Shown piece by piece: positions 1 to 7,337 of a stretch of 64,000 bases of DNA; position 1 is the first letter of the stretch, and the number at the start of each line of letters is the position of its first letter. Made by a program: the position numbers and the translations under genes. Origin of the DNA: Hymenobacter ruricola (GTDB lineage: Bacteria; Bacteroidota; Bacteroidia; Cytophagales; Hymenobacteraceae); contig NZ_JADQDM010000001.1 in the NCBI RefSeq assembly GCF_015694525.1, positions 620,001 to 684,000 of the forward strand. Reading direction: 5' to 3'. The notes beneath the pieces are model-generated. The model saw only the letters and a program-made list of their open reading frames with translations, searched no databases and was not told where the DNA came from.

Positions 1-872
1 TGCACTACGGCCAGGCCATTTTTGAGGGCATGAAGGCCTACCACCAGACCGACGGCGGCGTGGCCCTGTTCCGGCCCCTCGACAACTGGGCGCGCATGAA
101 CGCCTCGGCCGAGCGCATGTGCATGCCCACCATCCCGGAAGAGCTGTTCATGCAGGGCCTGCGCGAGCTGCTGAAGCTGGATGCCGCCTGGGTGCCCTCG
201 GCGCCGGGCTCGTCGCTCTACATCCGGCCCTTCATGTTTGCCACCGACGGTTTCATCGGCGTGCGGCCTTCGGATTCGTACCGCTTCATGATTTTTACCT
301 GCCCGGTGGGCCTGTACTTCAACAAGCCGTTGCGCGTGCGCTTCGAGCAGAAGTACGTGCGCTCGGCCGAGGGCGGCGCGGGCTACGCCAAAAACGCCGG
401 CAACTACGGCGCCGCCATGTACCCCACCAAGCTGGCCCAGAACGAAGGCTACAACCAACTCATCTGGACCGATGCTTCACAGCATCAGTACGTGGAGGAA
501 TCGGGCACGATGAACGCCATTTTCGTGATTGATGGCAAGGTGGTGACGCCCGCCCTCAGCACCAGCATCCTCGACGGCGTGACGCGCCGCAGCGTGCTGC
601 AGCTGGCCCGCGACATGGGATTGGTGGTGGAAGAGCGCAAGCTCGGCAGCCGCGAGGTGATGGACGCCCTGGCCGCCGGCAAGCTCGACGAAGCCTTCGG
701 CGTAGGCACGGCCGCTACCATTGCGCCCATTGCCACCATCGGCTACGAGGGCCAGGACTACGACCTGCCCGAATTGCCTGCCAATGCCTTCTCGAAGCGC
801 GTGACGGCGGCGCTGGACGCCATCCGGACCGGCGAAGGCGCCGACGTGCACAACTGGATGGTGCGTATATAA
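1..872 (+). CDS. ilvE: Branched-chain amino acid aminotransferase, 5' end outside window
   Basis: Class IV PLP-dependent transaminase that interconverts leucine, isoleucine and valine with their 2-oxo acids, using 2-oxoglutarate/glutamate, in the cytosol. The frame is open from the window edge, so the true start lies upstream; the first readable codons give HYGQAIFEGMKAY, the classic N-terminal BCAT motif. The Schiff-base lysine is in AKNAGNYG, 121 residues after the Met at position 30. It is followed by the family signature ending in EESGTMN, and by a C-terminal GVGTAATIAPI segment. The length from the motif onward fits a complete C-terminus. A palindromic repeat starts 7 bases after the stop and an intrinsic terminator lies just beyond it. 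Confidence 0.95.
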   Translation, partial: HYGQAIFEGMKAYHQTDGGVALFRPLDNWARMNASAERMCMPTIPEELFMQGLRELLKLDAAWVPSAPGSSLYIRPFMFATDGFIGVRPSDSYRFMIFTCPVGLYFNKPLRVRFEQKYVRSAEGGAGYAKNAGNYGAAMYPTKLAQNEGYNQLIWTDASQHQYVEESGTMNAIFVIDGKVVTPALSTSILDGVTRRSVLQLARDMGLVVEERKLGSREVMDALAAGKLDEAFGVGTAATIAPIATIGYEGQDYDLPELPANAFSKRVTAALDAIRTGEGADVHNWMVRI

Positions 873-878
873 TCGTTT

Positions 879-976
879 GTCATCCTGAGCGCAGCGAAGG
901 ACCTTATCACGCCAGGAGCGGTAATTATTGCCAGCTGTTCAGCGGTGATAAGGTCCTTCGCTGCGCTCAGGATGAC
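879..976. repeat. Perfect 32-bp inverted repeat, GAGCGCAGCGAAG family
   Basis: The arms at 879-910 and 945-976 are exact reverse complements with a 34-base loop. The arm core TCCTGAGCGCAGCGAAGGAC recurs at 7231-7312, and variants occur at 3004-3173 and 19266-19351. The element lies immediately after the ilvE stop. Translation of such repeats gives low-complexity peptides, so open frames through it should not be called genes. Confidence 0.95.
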
Positions 977-992
977 GGAAGTTACAGAAAAG

Positions 993-1020
993 GCCGCTTC
1001 GTTCTGAAGCGGCTTTTCTT
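993..1020 (+). terminator. Intrinsic terminator of ilvE
   Basis: An 8-bp GC-rich stem (993-1000 with 1006-1013, 5-base loop) is followed by a T-rich run. It separates ilvE from gcvT, so gcvT must have its own promoter in the roughly 60 bases before its start. Confidence 0.85.
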
Positions 1021-1076
1021 TTTTGCCCCACCTTTGCAGCACGAACCCACCAACCCGCCACTCCACGAACCCGCCC

Positions 1077-2180
1077 ATGACCGTTTCCCTGAAAACCGTT
1101 ACCCTCAACGACACGCACCGCCAACTGGGGGCCAAAATGGTGCCCTTTGCCGGCTACGACATGCCGGTGCGCTATTCCTCGGACCTCGACGAGCACCACA
1201 CCGTGCGCCGCGCGGTGGGCATTTTTGATGTGTCGCACATGGGCGAGTTTCGGCTGCGCGGCCCCCAGGCCCTCGACCTCATTCAGCGCGTGACCAGCAA
1301 CGACGCCAGCAAGCTCACCGACGGCAAAGCGCAGTATTCGTGCCTGCCCAACCACGACGGTGGCATCGTGGACGACCTGCTGGTGTACAAGCTGGCCGAC
1401 GAGGACTACCTGCTGGTGGTCAACGCCTCCAACATCGAGAAAGACTGGAACTGGATTAAGCACCACAACACCAAAGGGGTGGAGATGGAGGACATTTCCG
1501 ACCGCACCAGCCTCTTCGCCGTGCAGGGCCCCAAAGCCATTGCCGCGCTGCAGTCGCTCACCGATGTGGACCTGGGCAGCATTCCGTACTACTCCTTCGT
1601 GCAGGGCACCTTCGCCGGCGCGCCCGACGTCATCATCTCCGCCACGGGCTACACCGGCGCGGGCGGCTTCGAGCTGTACATCCCGAACGAAAGTGCGGCC
1701 ATGGTGTGGGACAAAATCATGACCGCCGGCCAGCCCCACGGCCTCAAGCCCATCGGCCTGGGCGCCCGCGACACGTTGCGTCTGGAAATGGGTTTCGCGC
1801 TCTACGGCAACGACATCGACGACACCACCTCGCCGCTGGAAGCCGGCCTGGGCTGGATTACCAAGTTCACCAAGGAGTTCACCAACTCCGAAAACCTGAA
1901 GAAGCAGAAGGAAGCCGGTGTGCAGAAAAAATTGGTCGGCTTTATCATGGACGGCCCCGGCATCCCGCGTGGCCACTACGAATTGGTAGACGCTGATGGC
2001 CAGAAAATTGGCGACGTGACGAGCGGCACGCAGTCGCCCTCGCTGAGCAAAGGCATCGGCATGGGCTACGTGAAGACGGAATTTGCCGCGCCCGGCACCC
2101 AGATTTTCGTCCAGATTCGTGGCAAAAACCTGCCCGCCACCGTCAGCAAGCTGCCGCTGACCAAGGGCACGGAGGAATAG
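1077..2180 (+). CDS. gcvT: Glycine cleavage system T protein (aminomethyltransferase)
   Basis: Transfers the aminomethyl carbon from lipoyl-H protein to tetrahydrofolate, releasing ammonia, in the glycine cleavage complex. The 367-residue product has the usual length. Visible family motifs are [10 protein letters not shown] (24-33), [13 protein letters not shown] (51-63), GGIVDDLLV (95-103) with the conserved catalytic-region Asp pair D99/D100, [10 protein letters not shown], and the folate-binding region [13 protein letters not shown]. The start was placed at the ATG at 1077 rather than an upstream in-frame ATG at 1023, because family proteins begin a few residues before the [15 protein letters not shown] stretch. 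A CACCTTTG box at 1029-1036 resembles the Bacteroidota -7 element. The other glycine cleavage genes are not in the window. Confidence 0.96.
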   Translation: MTVSLKTVTLNDTHRQLGAKMVPFAGYDMPVRYSSDLDEHHTVRRAVGIFDVSHMGEFRLRGPQALDLIQRVTSNDASKLTDGKAQYSCLPNHDGGIVDDLLVYKLADEDYLLVVNASNIEKDWNWIKHHNTKGVEMEDISDRTSLFAVQGPKAIAALQSLTDVDLGSIPYYSFVQGTFAGAPDVIISATGYTGAGGFELYIPNESAAMVWDKIMTAGQPHGLKPIGLGARDTLRLEMGFALYGNDIDDTTSPLEAGLGWITKFTKEFTNSENLKKQKEAGVQKKLVGFIMDGPGIPRGHYELVDADGQKIGDVTSGTQSPSLSKGIGMGYVKTEFAAPGTQIFVQIRGKNLPATVSKLPLTKGTEE

Positions 2181-2183
2181 AGT

Positions 2184-2270
2184 TGTAGCGCGGACTTTGT
2201 AGTCCGCGTCCTCGCGTTGTTACACCACTGCGCATTGCGCGGAGACGCGGACTACAAAGTCCGCGCTACA
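2184..2270. repeat. Nested inverted repeat: 27-bp arms, each itself a hairpin
   Basis: Arms 2184-2210 and 2244-2270 are perfect reverse complements around a 33-base loop. Each arm also contains its own 8-bp stem (CGCGGACT / AGTCCGCG) with a TTGT loop, so the element can fold as one long cruciform or as two small hairpins. It fills the gap between the gcvT stop and the comB start. Its sequence is unrelated to the GAGCGCAGCGAAG repeats. Confidence 0.95.
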
Positions 2271-2274
2271 TCTT

Positions 2275-2994
2275 ATGCCCAAAGTTGATATCTGCTTCTC
2301 GCCCGAGTTGCTGCCTTTGTATGATTTGCGCGGCCAGGTGGCCGTCATCGTGGATATTCTGCGGGCGTCAAGCACGATTGTCACGGCACTGGGGGAGGGT
2401 ATTACGCACGTTTTTCCCGTCGCTTCGCTGGATGAATGCACCGCTTACGGCCAGCAGCACGGCTGCCTGACGGCGGCGGAGCGCGACGGCGTGCCCGCGC
2501 CGGGCTTCGACCTGGGCAACTCGCCCTTCGGCTTTTTGGATGAGGCCCGGCCGGTGCGCGGCCGGGCCCTCACCATCAGCACCACCAACGGCACGGCGGC
2601 GCTACGGCGCTCGCTGGCGGCGGAAGCTGTGGTGGTCGGCGCCTTCCTCAACCTGCAAGCAGTAGCGGAATTTGCCCGCGCGCAGGGCCGCGATGTGCTG
2701 GTGGTGTGCGCCGGCTGGAAGGGCCGCTTTTGCCTGGAGGACACCGTTTTTGGCGGGGCGCTGGCCGAGCAGTTGGCTCCAGATTTCGACGTGCGCAGTT
2801 CCGATGCGACGCTGGCCGCGCTGCATCTGTGGCAGCAGGGAAAAGGAAATTTATCGGCTTACTTGCTGCAATCGGCGCACGTGCGCCGGCTCAACTCGCT
2901 GGAGGCCAGCCAGGACTTTAAGTTCTGCCTGCGGGTGGACGCTTACGCTGGCGTGCTGCCCATCTGGCGCGAGGACCGGCTGGTGGCGCTGTAG
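2275..2994 (+). CDS. comB: Probable 2-phosphosulfolactate phosphatase (ComB family)
   Basis: ComB proteins hydrolyse 2-phosphosulfolactate to sulfolactate plus phosphate with Mg2+; the archaeal enzyme acts in coenzyme M synthesis. The 239-residue protein carries the family's N-terminal signature VIVDILRASSTIVTAL (24-39), an early DICFSPE strand, STTNGTAAL in the middle, and the conserved CAGWKGRFCLEDTVFGG segment. The ATG at 2275 lies 4 bases after a palindromic repeat. The gene stands alone: no other sulfolactate or coenzyme M gene is near, so the physiological substrate here is unknown. A link to sulfonolipid metabolism of Cytophagales is only a guess. Confidence 0.85.
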   Translation: MPKVDICFSPELLPLYDLRGQVAVIVDILRASSTIVTALGEGITHVFPVASLDECTAYGQQHGCLTAAERDGVPAPGFDLGNSPFGFLDEARPVRGRALTISTTNGTAALRRSLAAEAVVVGAFLNLQAVAEFARAQGRDVLVVCAGWKGRFCLEDTVFGGALAEQLAPDFDVRSSDATLAALHLWQQGKGNLSAYLLQSAHVRRLNSLEASQDFKFCLRVDAYAGVLPIWREDRLVAL

Positions 2995-3003
2995 CCGCCA
3001 CGC

Positions 3004-3173
3004 TGTCATTGCGAGCGCAGCGAAGCAATCCGTCCTGTTCTCAGCGACTAGTTTTCTATTGTGAAAAGCCCCGGCTCTGCGTAGAGTCGGGGCTTTTTAT
3101 TAGGGTTTGTCACGTTTTAGGGCTAGTGGCACGGAGAGGAAGGATTGCCACGGCCTGCGGCCTCGCAATGACA
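3004..3173. repeat. Imperfect inverted repeat enclosing a terminator
   Basis: The left arm at 3004-3036 carries the GCGAGCGCAGCGAAGCAATCC variant of the intergenic repeat. The right arm at about 3139-3173 carries a matching but diverged version (GGATTGCC...CCTCGCAATGACA). The ends pair well and the middle poorly. The comB terminator sits in the loop. Confidence 0.75.
3064..3098 (+). terminator. Intrinsic terminator of comB
   Basis: A stem of 10 bp (3064-3073 with 3088-3097), extended by a weaker inner helix, is followed by a T run. It lies between comB on the plus strand and the convergent pyrophosphohydrolase gene on the minus strand. Confidence 0.85.
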
Positions 3174-3181
3174 GACTTTTA

Positions 3182-3508
3182 CTACTTCAGCTTTTCGTTG
3201 TTGTGGTGGCGCTGGCCGTCGCGCTCGGTTTTCTTGGCGAGGTTGCGCGCCAGGGCGTCGGTGAGGCTGATGCCGGTTTGGTTGGCGAGGCAGATGAGCA
3301 CAAACAGCACATCGGCCAGCTCGTCGCCGAGGTCTTTGCCTTTGTCAGACTCTTTGAAGGACTGCTCGCCGTATTGCCGCGAGATGAGCCGCGCCACTTC
3401 GCCCACTTCCTCGGTGAGAATGGCCATGTTGGTGAGCTCGCTGAAATAGCGCACGCCCGTGGTTTTTATCCAGGTATCAACGGTTTGCTGGGCTTCTTCG
3501 ATGGTCAT
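3182..3508 (-). CDS. MazG-like nucleotide pyrophosphohydrolase
   Basis: Small all-alpha NTP pyrophosphohydrolase of the MazG/YpjD type, expected to cleave (d)NTPs or modified nucleotides to the monophosphate and pyrophosphate with Mg2+. The 108-residue length is right for the single-domain group. The metal-binding signature is visible as ILTEEVGEVARLIS (30-43) followed by DLGDELADVLFVLICLAN (60-77), the EExxE ... ExxD arrangement. The C-terminus is a short charged tail. The gene follows dtd on the same strand with a 32-bp gap, so the two are probably co-transcribed as a small quality-control pair. The exact substrate cannot be read from sequence. Confidence 0.85.
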   Translation of the reverse strand: MTIEEAQQTVDTWIKTTGVRYFSELTNMAILTEEVGEVARLISRQYGEQSFKESDKGKDLGDELADVLFVLICLANQTGISLTDALARNLAKKTERDGQRHHNNEKLK

Positions 3509-3540
3509 GGGGCGAGGGATAAATCAAGGAAAAACGAGAG

Positions 3541-3987
3541 TTACGCGGGCGAATCGAGCACGATGGTGACCGGGCCGTCGTTCACCAAGCTCACCCGCAT
3601 GTCGGCCCCGAAGATGCCGGTGGGCACGGGCTGGCCCAGCTCCGCGGCCACCATCGCCACAAACTGCCGGTAGAGTGGCTCGGCCACGGCCGGTGGCGCG
3701 GCCCCAATGTAGCTGGGGCGGTTGCCCTTGCGCGCGTCGGCCAGCAGCGTGAACTGGCTCACCACCAAAACCTGGCCGCCGGTGTCCTGCACGCTGCGGT
3801 TCATCTGGCCGTTTTCATCGTTGAAAATGCGCAGCTGCACCAGCTTGCGGCACATCCAGCTGAGGGAAGCCGGGCTGTCAGTAGGAGCGAAGCCGGCCAG
3901 CACCAGCAGGCCGGGGCCAATGTGGCCGGTAACCTGGCCGTCGACGGTGACCTGGGCTTCGGAAACGCGCTGAATGACGAGACGCAT
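3541..3987 (-). CDS. dtd: D-aminoacyl-tRNA deacylase
   Basis: Hydrolyses the ester bond between D-amino acids (and glycine on mischarged tRNA) and tRNA, protecting translation. The protein has 148 residues, the usual DTD length, begins [13 protein letters not shown], and carries both active-site signatures: SQFTL at 77-81 and NDGPVT at 136-141 (the family's NxGPxT motif). The order and spacing are complete, so it should be active. It lies upstream of the MazG-like gene and 66 bp after the end of the atypical response regulator on the same strand. No terminator is obvious between these, so read-through is possible. Confidence 0.95.
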   Translation of the reverse strand: MRLVIQRVSEAQVTVDGQVTGHIGPGLLVLAGFAPTDSPASLSWMCRKLVQLRIFNDENGQMNRSVQDTGGQVLVVSQFTLLADARKGNRPSYIGAAPPAVAEPLYRQFVAMVAAELGQPVPTGIFGADMRVSLVNDGPVTIVLDSPA

Positions 3988-4053
3988 GCGGGAAAGGGAA
4001 AGCGGAAAAGGGGTGGAGCGGGCCGCGAAGCTACGGCGCCGCGCCCGGCCGCC

Positions 4054-4731
4054 CTACGCCGCCCGGTACCCGATGCCGTTCACCGTTTCCAGAAAATCGA
4101 CGGGCGCGTAGGGGGCCAGGGCCCGGCGCACGTTCATGATGTGCACGTCGATGTAATTAGAGTTTTCCCGATGGTCGCGCGCGGGGCGCCCAATGTGCGC
4201 GCCGAGCTCTTGGCGCGTGAGCACCTGGCCGCGGCGCTTCAGCAACAGGTGCAGCACATCGAATTGCTTGCGGCTCAGGTGCACGTAGTGGGGGCCGTAG
4301 CACAGGCGCCGGGCCGCCAAATCGAGCACAAAGCCGGTGCCAAAGTGAATGGCGGGCCGCTGCAGCCCCACCCGCTGGCGGATGATGACGCGCATGCGGC
4401 GTTCCAGCTCGGCCACCGAAACGGGCTTGGGCAGGCATTCGTCGGCGCCGAGGGCGAAGCCGCGCAGCCGCTCTTCCACCGCCGGCGTGGCCGTGAACAC
4501 GATGCACGAGGTGGGGTGGGTTTCGTGGCGCAGGGCCGCGGGCAGCAGGTTCAGGCCGTCGCCGTCGGGCAGGGCCTGGGCCAGCAGCACGAAATCGTAG
4601 GTCTGGCTGGCCAGAAAGGCGGTGGCTTCGGCAAAGGTGGTGGCGAGGTCGACCCGGTATTGGGCCTGCCGCAGAAAAGCCAGCAGCGCCTGGCGCGGCT
4701 GCTCGTCGGGTTCTATCAGGAGTACTTTCAT
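4054..4731 (-). CDS. OmpR/PhoB-type response regulator with a non-phosphorylatable receiver
   Basis: 225 residues: receiver domain (1-118) and winged-helix DNA-binding domain (about 130-225, ending in the typical YIDVHIMNVRRAL ... TVNGIGYRAA). The receiver keeps the switch Thr (T80) and the Lys (K102, in LPKPVS), but the phospho-acceptor position in VLLAQALPDGDG is Ala51, and the acidic pocket reads IEPDE instead of two adjacent acids. It therefore cannot be phosphorylated in the normal way, and DNA binding is presumably controlled by dimerisation, ligand or amount. The start is the ATG at 4731, just before MKVLLIEPD; the frame extends further upstream only because it overlaps the preceding adaptor gene. 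It follows that adaptor by 23 bp and is likely its co-transcribed partner. Family assignment is firm; target genes are unknown. Confidence 0.9.
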   Translation of the reverse strand: MKVLLIEPDEQPRQALLAFLRQAQYRVDLATTFAEATAFLASQTYDFVLLAQALPDGDGLNLLPAALRHETHPTSCIVFTATPAVEERLRGFALGADECLPKPVSVAELERRMRVIIRQRVGLQRPAIHFGTGFVLDLAARRLCYGPHYVHLSRKQFDVLHLLLKRRGQVLTRQELGAHIGRPARDHRENSNYIDVHIMNVRRALAPYAPVDFLETVNGIGYRAA

Positions 4732-4754
4732 GGCGCGTGACGGGTGCGGGGCCG

Positions 4755-5693
4755 TTATAAAGTTTCCGTGGGAATAGGGGCCGGGGCGTCGGCCAGTACG
4801 CGCACCTGGGCGTGCATGCCGGGCTTTAGCCGGTGCCCGGGGTTGGGCAGCACGCAACGCACTTTTATCACCTTGCTTTCGGGGTCCAGCACGTCGGCCA
4901 CCCGGTCGATGCGGGCGCGTAGCGGGGTATTGGGGTAGCTCAGGGTTGTGATTTCCACGGCCTGACCCGCCCGCACCCGGCCCAGGTCCGACTCGAACAC
5001 GTTGGCCAGCACCCACACCTGGTCGAGGTTCGTGACGGTGAAGGCTGCCTGCACATCGGCCGCGTTAAAGCGCATGCCGGGGCTGAGCTTTTTCTCCAGC
5101 ACGTAGCCGGCCTGGGGCGCCCGCAGGGTGTAAGTTTCGCCGGGAGTTACGTCGTACACGCCCAGTTGCCGCCGACTGGTGCGGGCATTGCCGAAGGCGC
5201 GCTCCACGGCTTTGCGGGCATTGTGCACGTCTTGCCCGGAGGCCAGGCCCGCCTGTTCCAGCTGCTCCGCGACGCTGAGCTGCCTAGTGGCCACCGCTAG
5301 GTCGGCGTCGGCAGCGGTGCGCTGGTTTTGCAGGGCCGCAATTTCCGGGCTTCTCAACACGGCGAGTACCTGCCCCTTGTGCACTTCGTCGCCGAGGTCG
5401 GCCCCCACGCGCAGCACCTCGCCACCCACCCGCGGAAACACGCGGGCCAGGTGGTCGGCGTCGGCCACGATTTCGCCGCTCAGCACCAGTTCCGGCACGG
5501 CGGGCGCCTCGCTCGCGGTGGGTACCTGGGTGTGTTGGGACACGAGTTGGCTCGGGGTGGGCAGGTCCGGCGCCTCCGTGCCGGTCGTCGAGCAGGCTCC
5601 CAGCGCCAGCGTCCCCAGCACAGTGCCCAGCAGGCCAACGGCCGGCCGGCGCGACGTATGCCCTACAAGCGGCAATAACTTCGACTTCTTCAT
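4755..5693 (-). CDS. HlyD/CusB-type efflux periplasmic adaptor lipoprotein
   Basis: 312 residues. The N-terminal signal peptide ends in a lipobox (LALGAC), so it should be an inner-membrane lipoprotein. A barrel-sandwich (lipoyl-like) half begins near residue 70 (LSGEIVADADHLARVFPRVGG), then comes a short coiled-coil hairpin around 120-165, the second lipoyl half, and a beta-barrel domain with the family's LDQVWVLANVFESDLGRVRAGQ segment. It ends shortly after the barrel, shorter than typical RND adaptors of about 400 residues, so a membrane-proximal domain seems absent. Such adaptors join an RND pump to a TolC-type channel, but neither gene is in the window. It lies between a histidine kinase and an atypical regulator on the same strand, suggesting control by that two-component system. 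Confidence 0.85.
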   Translation of the reverse strand: MKKSKLLPLVGHTSRRPAVGLLGTVLGTLALGACSTTGTEAPDLPTPSQLVSQHTQVPTASEAPAVPELVLSGEIVADADHLARVFPRVGGEVLRVGADLGDEVHKGQVLAVLRSPEIAALQNQRTAADADLAVATRQLSVAEQLEQAGLASGQDVHNARKAVERAFGNARTSRRQLGVYDVTPGETYTLRAPQAGYVLEKKLSPGMRFNAADVQAAFTVTNLDQVWVLANVFESDLGRVRAGQAVEITTLSYPNTPLRARIDRVADVLDPESKVIKVRCVLPNPGHRLKPGMHAQVRVLADAPAPIPTETL

Positions 5694-5792
5694 AGTAATG
5701 CGGCGTTGATGACAGCCGCAAGACTACAGGAGAGTCATTAGAATGGGATTAGAAAACCATAAAAAGCCCTTTTTTGAGCCTGCGCAACACGC

Positions 5793-7160
5793 CTACGCCG
5801 TGGGCAGCCGTACCAGCACCGTGGTGCCGCGGCCCAGGCGCGAGGCCAGCTCCAACTGCCCGCCGTGGCGCTCGATAATCTTGCGGGCCAGTGCCAGGCC
5901 CACGCCGTGCCCCGCCACGGGCCGCGCATTGGCCGCCCGAAAAAACGGCTGAAATACCTGCGGCAAATCATCATCGGCAATGCCAATGCCTTGGTCCTGA
6001 ATGCGCAGCAGCACGCGGCCGGGCTCGTATTCGAGGGACACTGCCACCGGCTGCGGCGCGGAGTATTTGAGGGCATTTTCGAGCAGGTTGCCGAGCGCGC
6101 GGGCGAGCAGGGCGCGGTTGCCGGTGAGCTCCAGCTGCTCGGGCTCGGCGGGCAGGCGGCCGGTGTGCACCTGCAGGCGGGCGCGCTGGGCCGGCTCCAC
6201 AGCCGCGCAGGCTTCGGCCAGCAACTCATCTACCCGGATGCAGGCGTCGTGCTCGGGCAGGGGCACCTCGGCCTGGGCCAGCTCCAGCAGGTGGTTGAGC
6301 AAGGCATTGAGCTGGGTGAGGTCGGCCAGCAACTCGCGCAGGGCGGCGCGGTAGGCGGCGGGGTCCCGGTCGCGGGTCAGGGCCAGTTGCGCTTCGCCGA
6401 TGCTGGCAGCCAGGGGCGTGCGCAGCTCGTGCGAGGCGTAGCGCACGAAGGCGCGCTGGGCTTCAAAGCTGCCCTCCAGGCGGTCGAGCAGGCGGTTGAA
6501 GGTGTGGGCCAGGCGCGAAAGCTCGTCCTTCTGGTTATCCGAGAGGCCTTCGGCAACGCGCAGGTGCAGGTCGTGGGCCGTGATGCGGTCCATCTGGTCG
6601 TTGATGGCCGCGATGGGCGCCAGGGCCCGGCCCGCAAACACGCGCCCGGCCCCGTAAATCAGCAGCAAGCTCAGCACGAACACCGAGGCCATAATGGTGG
6701 CCAGCGACCGCAGCCGGGCCTGGCCGTGCACGTTTTCGGCCCCGGCCACCACCACGAAAGAGCCCTGGTTGTCGTGGTAAAAAATGCCGACGGCCAGGCG
6801 CGGGCCATCGGCAAAATACTCTTCGTTGCCGGCCACGATGCTGGCCAATACATTCGGCGGCACTTCCAGGCGGGCATCTTCGCGCACGAAGCGCACTTCG
6901 CCCTGGGCGTTGTAAATCTGGATAATTTCGTCGGTCAGCGTTTGCTGGTAGCGCTTCTGAAACTCCTGAAAAGCGGTGCTGCGCAGCTCGTCTTTTTCCA
7001 GAAAAATGTAGGCCGCTACTTCGGCGCGGTCGCGCAGGCGCTGGCGAAACTCGCGCTGGCCGTAGTCGCGCTGTAGCAGGAAGGCCGTGCTCAGCACCGC
7101 CAGCAGAATGAACGCCACCAGCCCCACAAACAGCCAGATAAGCCGGTTACGAATGGTCAT
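5793..7160 (-). CDS. Membrane sensor histidine kinase (CusS/HAMP class)
   Basis: 455 residues with TM1 at about 7-29, a periplasmic sensor loop at 30-150, TM2 at 153-175, a HAMP linker at about 176-230, HisKA with the H-box SHELRTPL (phospho-accepting H244) and HATPase_c. The N-box NLLENALKYS, G1 DQGIGI and G2 GHGVGLAL are all intact, so the kinase should be active. It is encoded downstream of the OmpR-type regulator at 7338-8012, from which it is separated by 177 bp holding an inverted repeat, and upstream of the efflux adaptor. The arrangement resembles metal or envelope-stress two-component systems (CusRS-like). The signal sensed cannot be told from the loop sequence. Confidence 0.93.
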   Translation of the reverse strand: MTIRNRLIWLFVGLVAFILLAVLSTAFLLQRDYGQREFRQRLRDRAEVAAYIFLEKDELRSTAFQEFQKRYQQTLTDEIIQIYNAQGEVRFVREDARLEVPPNVLASIVAGNEEYFADGPRLAVGIFYHDNQGSFVVVAGAENVHGQARLRSLATIMASVFVLSLLLIYGAGRVFAGRALAPIAAINDQMDRITAHDLHLRVAEGLSDNQKDELSRLAHTFNRLLDRLEGSFEAQRAFVRYASHELRTPLAASIGEAQLALTRDRDPAAYRAALRELLADLTQLNALLNHLLELAQAEVPLPEHDACIRVDELLAEACAAVEPAQRARLQVHTGRLPAEPEQLELTGNRALLARALGNLLENALKYSAPQPVAVSLEYEPGRVLLRIQDQGIGIADDDLPQVFQPFFRAANARPVAGHGVGLALARKIIERHGGQLELASRLGRGTTVLVRLPTA

Positions 7161-7230
7161 GAATGGGAATGAGCAGGTTAATAAAGAACGTCATGCAGCG
7201 CGTAGCATCTCGTGGAGTAGTTCAACCTCT

Positions 7231-7312
7231 TGTCATCCTGAGCGCAGCGAAGGACCTTACCGCGATAGAAGGGCTTCACGTAATAAGGTCCTTCGCTGCG
7301 CTCAGGATGACA
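7231..7312. repeat. Inverted repeat, GAGCGCAGCGAAG family
   Basis: The arms at 7231-7258 and 7285-7312 share the core of the repeat at 879-976 and pair over about 28 bp. It sits between the response regulator and its kinase gene, that is, inside a presumed operon. Confidence 0.9.
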
Positions 7313-7337
7313 GATGGGGCGCTGCATGACGTTTAGC

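Noticed and set aside
758..1135. Small frames through the GAGCGCAGCGAAG repeats
   Set aside because: The peptides are translations of the palindrome (SAAKDL, FAALRMT types), a well-known source of false genes.
3009..3673. Plus-strand frames over the MazG-like and dtd genes
   Set aside because: They run through the repeat and antisense to two recognisable genes, and have no motif of their own.
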